9,406 nt of DNA. Origin: Burkholderiales bacterium. GTDB lineage: Bacteria > Pseudomonadota > Gammaproteobacteria > Burkholderiales > Burkholderiaceae_C. Within the stretch, counting starts at the first letter, position 1. Each line of letters begins with the position of its first letter. The position numbers were made by a program, and so were the translations under genes. Below are positions 5,774 to 9,406 of this stretch, one piece after another. Location of the stretch: the NCBI GenBank assembly GCA_947450745.1, contig CANFYD010000117.1, positions 1 through 9,406 of the forward strand. Direction: 5' to 3'. The notes beneath the pieces were generated by a model that saw only the letters and a program-made list of their open reading frames with translations, was not told where the DNA came from and did not search any database.

Positions 5774-7033
5774 ATGAACGCGCTCGACCGCTTGCTGGCC
5801 CGCTTGGCCCAGCCCAGCGTGGTGCTGCGGGTGGCCGCGCTGGCGATCGGCTTGCTGGAGCTGGCGGCGGCGGTGGCCGGGCTGCTGGGTTTTCGCACCG
5901 ATGCTTACGACGGCCTGGTCAGCGCGCTTTATTTGCGCTGGGGCGGTGCCAGCACCGACCCGGCGCTGCTGCTGGTCTGTTTCGCACTGCTGCTCTTGTT
6001 TGCCTGGAGCTACTGGCGGCTGGCGCGCGAGGGCCAAGTCGATCAGCCGCCGCCGCAGCTGCTTGGCCGCATCTTGCTGATCGACCTGCTGGCGGTGTGC
6101 GTCACGCCGGGCCTGCCGTTTTTGGTCACCGCCTTGGCGGCGGTGCTGTTGCGGGCGCGCACCGCCTTTTTGTTCGCGCTGGCGCAGATTGCCGTCAATT
6201 TGCTGCTCTACGGCCTGCTGCCCGGCGCCGACCTGCTGCCCACCAGCTCCGGCCTGCCGGTGTGGCTGGACGGTCTGGGCCTGTTGATGGCGATGGTGGC
6301 TCTGCATGGCCTGGCGTTCGGTCTGGGGCGGATGGCGGCGGCCGAGGCCGAAAAGCGCCGCTGGTTGCAAGTGATGCTGGCCGAGCGGCTCAGCGGCGAA
6401 GCGCTGCTGGCCGAGCAGTTGCGCTACAGCGAGCGGATGCTGCTGGCGCGTGAATTGCACGACTTGGTCGGCCACCACCTGACCGCCCTCAACCTGCAGT
6501 TGCAACTGGGCAGCGCCTTGCTGCAGCGCAGCGACCCGGCCGCTGCCGCGCTGGCGGTGGACAAGGCCAGCAGCAGCGCGGTCAATTTGCTGGCCGATGT
6601 GCGCGAGGCCGTGTCCCAGCAACGCAGCTCGCGGCGCATCGACCTGACCGCCGCCCTGCTGGCGCTAGCCGACGGCGTGGCCAGCACCCGCATCGAGCTG
6701 GACATGGCCGCGGCCGCCCGCGACCTGAGTCCGCGCGTGGCGCATGCCTTGCTGCGCTGCGTGCAAGAGGCTGTCACCAACAGCGTGCGCCATGCACGGG
6801 CCGCGACGGTGCGGATCAGCTTGTCGGTGGATGGCGAGCCGACGGCAGCGGGCGGCCAGTCGGCCATGGTGCGCGTCAGCATCGACGATGATGGCAGCGG
6901 CGCGGCCCGGTTGACGCCCGGCAACGGCCTGCAAGGCATGGCCGAACGCATGGCCGAGCTGGGTGGCAGCATGACGGTCAGCCGCAGCCAGCCGGGCTTC
7001 CGAATCGATTTGCTTTGCCCGAGGACGGCTTGA
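5774..7033 (+). CDS. Membrane sensor histidine kinase, NarL/DesK type (HisKA_3)
   Basis: The 419-residue protein senses a signal through its membrane domain and phosphorylates the downstream response regulator. The N-terminal half has about six hydrophobic segments (15-38, 63-80, 98-112, 114-127, 131-150, 163-185) with short loops and no large periplasmic domain, as in DesK-like kinases. A coiled stretch (188-225) leads to the dimerisation/phosphoacceptor helix LLARELHDLVGHHLTALNLQ, with His229 as the phosphorylated residue. The following D230-x-x-x-H234 matches the DxxxQ/H element linked to phosphatase activity. The ATP-binding domain shows the N box QEAVTNSVRHA (331-341), a G1-type DDDGSG (371-376) and GNGLQGMAERM (383-393). 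Start ATG 5774 is 8 nt after the mnmA stop and has no ribosome site, so it may depend on translating mnmA. Its stop overlaps the regulator start by one base. The signal is unknown. Confidence 0.93.
   Translation: MNALDRLLARLAQPSVVLRVAALAIGLLELAAAVAGLLGFRTDAYDGLVSALYLRWGGASTDPALLLVCFALLLLFAWSYWRLAREGQVDQPPPQLLGRILLIDLLAVCVTPGLPFLVTALAAVLLRARTAFLFALAQIAVNLLLYGLLPGADLLPTSSGLPVWLDGLGLLMAMVALHGLAFGLGRMAAAEAEKRRWLQVMLAERLSGEALLAEQLRYSERMLLARELHDLVGHHLTALNLQLQLGSALLQRSDPAAAALAVDKASSSAVNLLADVREAVSQQRSSRRIDLTAALLALADGVASTRIELDMAAAARDLSPRVAHALLRCVQEAVTNSVRHARAATVRISLSVDGEPTAAGGQSAMVRVSIDDDGSGAARLTPGNGLQGMAERMAELGGSMTVSRSQPGFRIDLLCPRTA
7021..7025 (+). promoter_or_regulatory. Ribosome binding site of the response regulator, inside the kinase gene
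   Basis: GAGGA lies 7 nt before ATG 7033, within the last codons of the kinase. This supports 7033 rather than a position just upstream as the regulator start, and it allows independent initiation on top of coupling through the TGATG overlap. Confidence 0.7.
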
Positions 7034-7746
7034 TGCCCGCTGCAACCCATCCAACCCATTCACTGCATTCACTGAACAAGCCATTGCCTAAAGCCGTCAT
7101 CAAAGTGCTGCTGGTGGAAGACCAGTTGCTGGTGCGTGAAGGGCTGAAGGGCTTGCTGGCGCTGAGCGCCGACATCGCCATCGTCGGCGAGGCCAGCGAC
7201 GGTGCCGAGGCGGTGGCCTGGCTGAGCCAAGCGCCGACCGAGCGGATGCCCGACATCGTGCTGTCCGACATGCGCATGCCCCGGCTCGACGGGCTGGGCC
7301 TGATCCGGGCGCTGGCGGCACGCGCGCTGCCGATTCCGGTCGTGCTGCTGACCACGTTCGACGATGCGGCGGCCTTTGACGAGGCGGTTGGGGCGGGGGC
7401 GCGCGGCTTTTTGCTGAAGGCGATCAGCCTGGACACCTTGCTGCAAGCGCTGCGCGAAGTGGCGGCGGGCGGCACCGCGCTGCGGCCGTCGCTGACCGCG
7501 CGCATGGGGCCGGGCGCTGTGGCCGAGCGGGCTTTCGCTGCCGCCGATCAACCGGACCCGCTGTCGCCAAAGGAATTGCAGGTCTTGCGCCTGGTCGCCA
7601 GCGGCCGCAGCAACACCGAAATCGCCTCGGTGCTGGGCAATAGCGAGGGCGTGATCAAGAACCACTGCTCGGCCATCTTCTCCAAGATGGGCGTTCGCGA
7701 CCGCACCCAGGCGGTGCTGCGGGCGATTGATCTGGGTTGGATTTAG
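7033..7746 (+). CDS. Response regulator, NarL/LuxR family
   Basis: The 237-residue protein has a receiver domain (about 23-140) with acidic pair E29-D30, phosphoacceptor Asp79 in VLSDMRMPRLDG, Thr107/Thr108 in VLLTTFD, and Lys129 in GFLLKA, a complete active site. A linker (about 145-172) leads to a LuxR-type helix-turn-helix (about 176-237): LSPKELQVLRLVASGRSNTEIA, then SEGVIKNHCSAIFSKMGVRDRTQAVL. It is expected to dimerise on phosphorylation by the kinase encoded just upstream and to bind promoter DNA. A 22-residue tail, rich in His, Pro and Ser, precedes the receiver; most relatives start nearly at the receiver. The start at 7033 is supported by GAGGA and the one-base overlap with the kinase stop. 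Targets are unknown; the divergent CAP and adaptor genes downstream are plausible. Confidence 0.95.
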   Translation: MPAATHPTHSLHSLNKPLPKAVIKVLLVEDQLLVREGLKGLLALSADIAIVGEASDGAEAVAWLSQAPTERMPDIVLSDMRMPRLDGLGLIRALAARALPIPVVLLTTFDDAAAFDEAVGAGARGFLLKAISLDTLLQALREVAAGGTALRPSLTARMGPGAVAERAFAAADQPDPLSPKELQVLRLVASGRSNTEIASVLGNSEGVIKNHCSAIFSKMGVRDRTQAVLRAIDLGWI

Positions 7747-7756
7747 GTTCAGACCT

Positions 7757-7877
7757 GTAGGGCGGGTCGAGACCCGCGCTGGCTTCGGCGGCGGAGCACC
7801 ACCGCCATGAGCTTGAGTCCAGCCCGGCGCAACGCGGGTGCCACAGTCGGCCAGACGCGGGTCGCGACCCGCCCTAC
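7757..7877. repeat. Inverted pair of GTAG-type REP palindromes (BIME-like), copy 2
   Basis: The left unit (7757-7777) is GTAG followed by GGCGGGTCGAGACCCGC, one base different from the unit at 2649. The right unit (7857-7877, reverse orientation) is identical to the 2649-2669 unit over all 21 bases. The spacer is 79 bp, against 76 bp in copy 1, and shares short motifs with it (CAGCCCGGC at 7820 and at 2700, and GGCGGAGCA), so the two pairs look related beyond their ends. The pair lies between the convergent ends of the response regulator and CAP genes, starting 10 bp after the regulator stop. Either strand can form strong GC hairpins, so it could serve as a transcript end or decay barrier. 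Confidence 0.75.
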
Positions 7878-7914
7878 GTCAGGCAGGGCCGGAGAACCCC
7901 GCTGGACGTGGCCG

Positions 7915-8499
7915 TTACGGGAAGTTGATCACCGACCTGCCCAAGTGCAGGACCCAGTAGCGCTGGTAGGTGCCCGGCCCGACGGCGCAAGCCAGGCCCA
8001 CATCGCGGAACTCGGGCTGCATCAGGTTGTCGCAATGCGACGCGCTGTTGAGCCACACCTGCAAGGCCTCGTCCAGCTCTTCTTGCCCGGCCGCCAGGTT
8101 TTCACCGGCGCGGGCGAACAGATAGCCGCTGCGCTTGAAGCGTTCGCGCAAACCGCCGCCGCCCGCTCCCACGTGGCTGAGCCCATCGCGCTGCGCCAGC
8201 TCAGCCGCAAAGGCCTGGGCCGAGTGGGCCAGCTTGGGCTCCCAGCGCAGCGGCGGCGCGGCGGGCCTGGGCACTTCGCCGCAGGACTGGCCCTGGCTGC
8301 GCAAGGCATTCAGCTGAGCCAGCAGCCACGCCACATCCACCGGCGCTTGGCAAGAGTTTGCAAGCGCGTTGATTGCCGCCGACGCTGACGCAGCTGGCAT
8401 GGCCTCGGCCAAGGCCGGTTCGGCGCGCGCCACTATGCTTGGCATCAAACAAGCCAGCATCAACGCGCCCGAAAACCACAAATTTTGCCCACCGGCCAC
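7915..8499 (-). CDS. Secreted CAP-domain (SCP/PR-1-like) protein
   Basis: The 194-residue product has a hydrophobic N-terminal stretch (7-24) ending in ARA, a likely signal peptide cleaved near residue 26. An alanine-rich segment follows, then the CAP domain (about 55-192): LLAQLNALR, LRWEPKLAHSAQAFA, LSHVGAGGGGLRERF with His109, GENLAAG with Glu133, VWLNSASHCDNLMQPEFRDVGLACA with His155, and YWVLHLG. These are the usual CAP metal-site positions and motifs. Four cysteines in the mature protein (50, 73, 156, 171) could form two disulfides, fitting a periplasmic or extracellular location. Bacterial CAP proteins have no uniform known function. The start chosen is GTG 8499, which has TGAGG 7 nt upstream. 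The signal peptide then has no basic residue, which is odd; ATG 8460 is another possible start. The gene converges with the response regulator and diverges from the adaptor. Confidence 0.86.
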   Translation of the reverse strand: MAGGQNLWFSGALMLACLMPSIVARAEPALAEAMPAASASAAINALANSCQAPVDVAWLLAQLNALRSQGQSCGEVPRPAAPPLRWEPKLAHSAQAFAAELAQRDGLSHVGAGGGGLRERFKRSGYLFARAGENLAAGQEELDEALQVWLNSASHCDNLMQPEFRDVGLACAVGPGTYQRYWVLHLGRSVINFP

Positions 8500-8506
8500 G
8501 CCAAAA

Positions 8507-8511
8507 CCTCA
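8507..8511 (-). promoter_or_regulatory. Ribosome binding site supporting a GTG start for the CAP gene
   Basis: On the minus strand TGAGG ends 7 nt before GTG 8499. No comparable site precedes the in-frame ATG at 8460, and the reading frame is closed by a stop a few codons above the GTG. Confidence 0.5.
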
Positions 8512-8518
8512 TTTTTAT

Positions 8519-8535
8519 GCGCTGAATGTCAGCGC
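8519..8535. promoter_or_regulatory. Perfect 7-3-7 palindrome upstream of the CAP gene
   Basis: GCGCTGA (8519-8525) and TCAGCGC (8529-8535) form a perfect inverted repeat around ATG (8526-8528). It is centred about 28 bp upstream of the CAP start, close to where its promoter or mRNA leader must be. It could be a dimeric regulator operator or a leader hairpin. No known consensus was recognised. Confidence 0.5.
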
Positions 8536-8561
8536 CAGAAAAGCTGTGCACAATCGCCCGA

Positions 8562-8599
8562 AACCGCGCTAGAACCGCGCTAGAACTGCGTTAGAACCG
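8562..8599. repeat. 11-bp tandem repeat between the divergent CAP and adaptor genes
   Basis: The unit AACCGCGCTAG occurs at 8562-8572 and 8573-8583 exactly. A third copy with two changes (AACTGCGTTAG) is at 8584-8594, and a partial AACCG is at 8595-8599. The 11-bp period is close to one DNA turn, so proteins bound to successive copies would sit on one helix face. It ends about 35 bp before the adaptor ATG, a suitable place for activator or repressor sites. Confidence 0.65.
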
Positions 8600-8634
8600 T
8601 ACCCACCGCATAAAACTTCGGCATCTTAAACACC

Positions 8635-9406
8635 ATGGCTGACTCTCCCACGGCATCGGCCTCCATCGCCCAGCTCAAGATCGACCGCTCGAAGCCGCAG
8701 CAGGCCAAACGCCGCCGCAAGCTTTGGCCTTGGGCGCTAGCCGTTTTGCTGCTGGGCGGCGCGGCGCTGGGGCTGATGCTGACGGCCAAGCCCGAGGTGC
8801 AAGTGACCTCCGTCCTGCAGACCTACCCGTCCCAGCAATACCTGCAATTGACGGCCTCCGGCTATGTGGTGGCGCAGCGCCGCGCGGCGGTGGCCTCGAA
8901 GGCGACCGGCCGGCTGATCGAGCTGCTGGTGCGCGAGGGCAGCCTGCTCAAAAAGGGCGACCTGATCGCGCGGCTGGACGCCAGCGATGTGCAGGCCGCC
9001 ATCGGCACCGCGCAAGCCGGCGTGCGTCAGGCTGAAGCCGGTGTGCGCCAAGCGCAGGCGGGGGTGCGCCAAGCCGAGGTGGAGCTGGCCAATGCGGATG
9101 CCGAGCTGCAGCGCAGCAAGGGCCTGCAAGCGCAGGGCTTTGTGTCACCGCAAGCGCTGGACGCCGGCCAGCGCCGGCTCGATGCAGCCCGCGCGGGCCA
9201 AGCCGCCGCCCAAGCCGGCGTGGCGCAGGCACAGGCCGGGGTGGCCCAAGCACAGGCGCTGGTGACCGTGCAGCAAGTGAACCGCGATTACACCGAAATC
9301 CGTGCGCCGTTCGACGGTGTGGTGTTGAACAAGAACGCCAATGTGGGCGACATCATCACGCCGTTCTCCAACGCGGCCGGCTCGCAGGGCGCCGTGGTGA
9401 CGATGG
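8635..9406 (+). CDS. Efflux periplasmic adaptor subunit (HlyD/MacA-type membrane fusion protein), N-terminal 257 residues
   Basis: The frame is open from ATG 8635 past the window end. Residues 25-30 are strongly basic and precede one membrane segment (31-50), placing the rest in the periplasm. QLTASGYVVAQRRAAVASKATGRLIELLVREGSLLKKGDLIARLD (71-115) is the first half of the lipoyl-like domain. Residues about 118-213 form a coiled-coil hairpin rich in Ala, Gln and Val, with near-identical heptads (AGVRQAE, AGVRQAQ) in the outgoing helix (128-148) and AGVAQAQ repeats in the returning one (194-208). DYTEIRAPFDGVVLNKNANVGDIITP (218-243) is the second lipoyl half. Such adaptors bridge an inner-membrane pump to a TolC-type outer-membrane channel. 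The pump should be encoded just downstream; the form resembles adaptors paired with MacB-type ABC transporters, but this cannot be decided here. No ribosome site is evident before ATG 8635. Confidence 0.92.
   Translation, partial: MADSPTASASIAQLKIDRSKPQQAKRRRKLWPWALAVLLLGGAALGLMLTAKPEVQVTSVLQTYPSQQYLQLTASGYVVAQRRAAVASKATGRLIELLVREGSLLKKGDLIARLDASDVQAAIGTAQAGVRQAEAGVRQAQAGVRQAEVELANADAELQRSKGLQAQGFVSPQALDAGQRRLDAARAGQAAAQAGVAQAQAGVAQAQALVTVQQVNRDYTEIRAPFDGVVLNKNANVGDIITPFSNAAGSQGAVVTM

Noticed and set aside
5633..6622. Minus-strand open frame (329 codons) opposite the histidine kinase
   Set aside because: Its composition is very rich in Gln and His, which reflects the GC-rich antisense of the kinase. 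No family is recognisable.
7745..7756. Small AGGT-TCAG-ACCT hairpin at the response regulator stop
   Set aside because: A 4-bp stem without a T tract is expected by chance. The REP pair right after it is the better transcript-end candidate.

Overview
This is a GC-rich window with dense, mostly short-gapped genes. An E. coli-type GshA, a C-terminal DUF2939 protein, a MnmA closest in style to Burkholderiales, and GTAG-type REP palindromes together suggest a betaproteobacterium, probably Burkholderiales. That placement is inferred from protein style and has not been checked by a search. No rRNA, tRNA, CRISPR array, phage gene or transposase gene is visible.

Layout. The 5' part of an acyl-CoA dehydrogenase gene runs leftward off the window (1-735, minus) and diverges from gshA (929-2464, plus). 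The 314-bp gap after gshA holds a 137-bp MITE-like palindromic element, a weak terminator candidate and a pair of inverted REP palindromes. A leftward three-gene set follows, read in the order LysE/RhtB exporter (4548-3901), DUF2939 protein (3901-3347) and exported DsrE-family protein (3297-2779). A short divergent gap (4549-4637) separates it from a rightward set: mnmA (4638-5765), a six-TM histidine kinase (5774-7033) and a NarL/LuxR response regulator (7033-7746). Gaps here are 8 bp and a 1-base overlap, so this is probably one transcript. A second REP pair (7757-7877) lies between the regulator and a convergent secreted CAP-domain protein (7915-8499, minus). The last gap (8500-8634) carries a perfect 7-3-7 palindrome and an 11-bp tandem repeat. 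It leads into the first 257 codons of an RND/MacA-type periplasmic adaptor (8635 to the end).

How the genes fit together. GshA starts glutathione synthesis and MnmA performs 2-thiolation of tRNA wobble uridine; both are housekeeping enzymes. The kinase and regulator form a self-contained signalling pair. Their target is not shown, but the adaptor operon and the CAP gene next door are obvious candidates. The LysE, DUF2939 and DsrE genes probably share a transcript, without a clear common pathway.

The most interesting material is non-coding. There is a MITE-like insertion with a 7-bp direct repeat that contains the gshA stop codon. There are also two near-identical REP pairs, each placed exactly between convergent genes. 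I see no convincing new defence or biosynthetic system.
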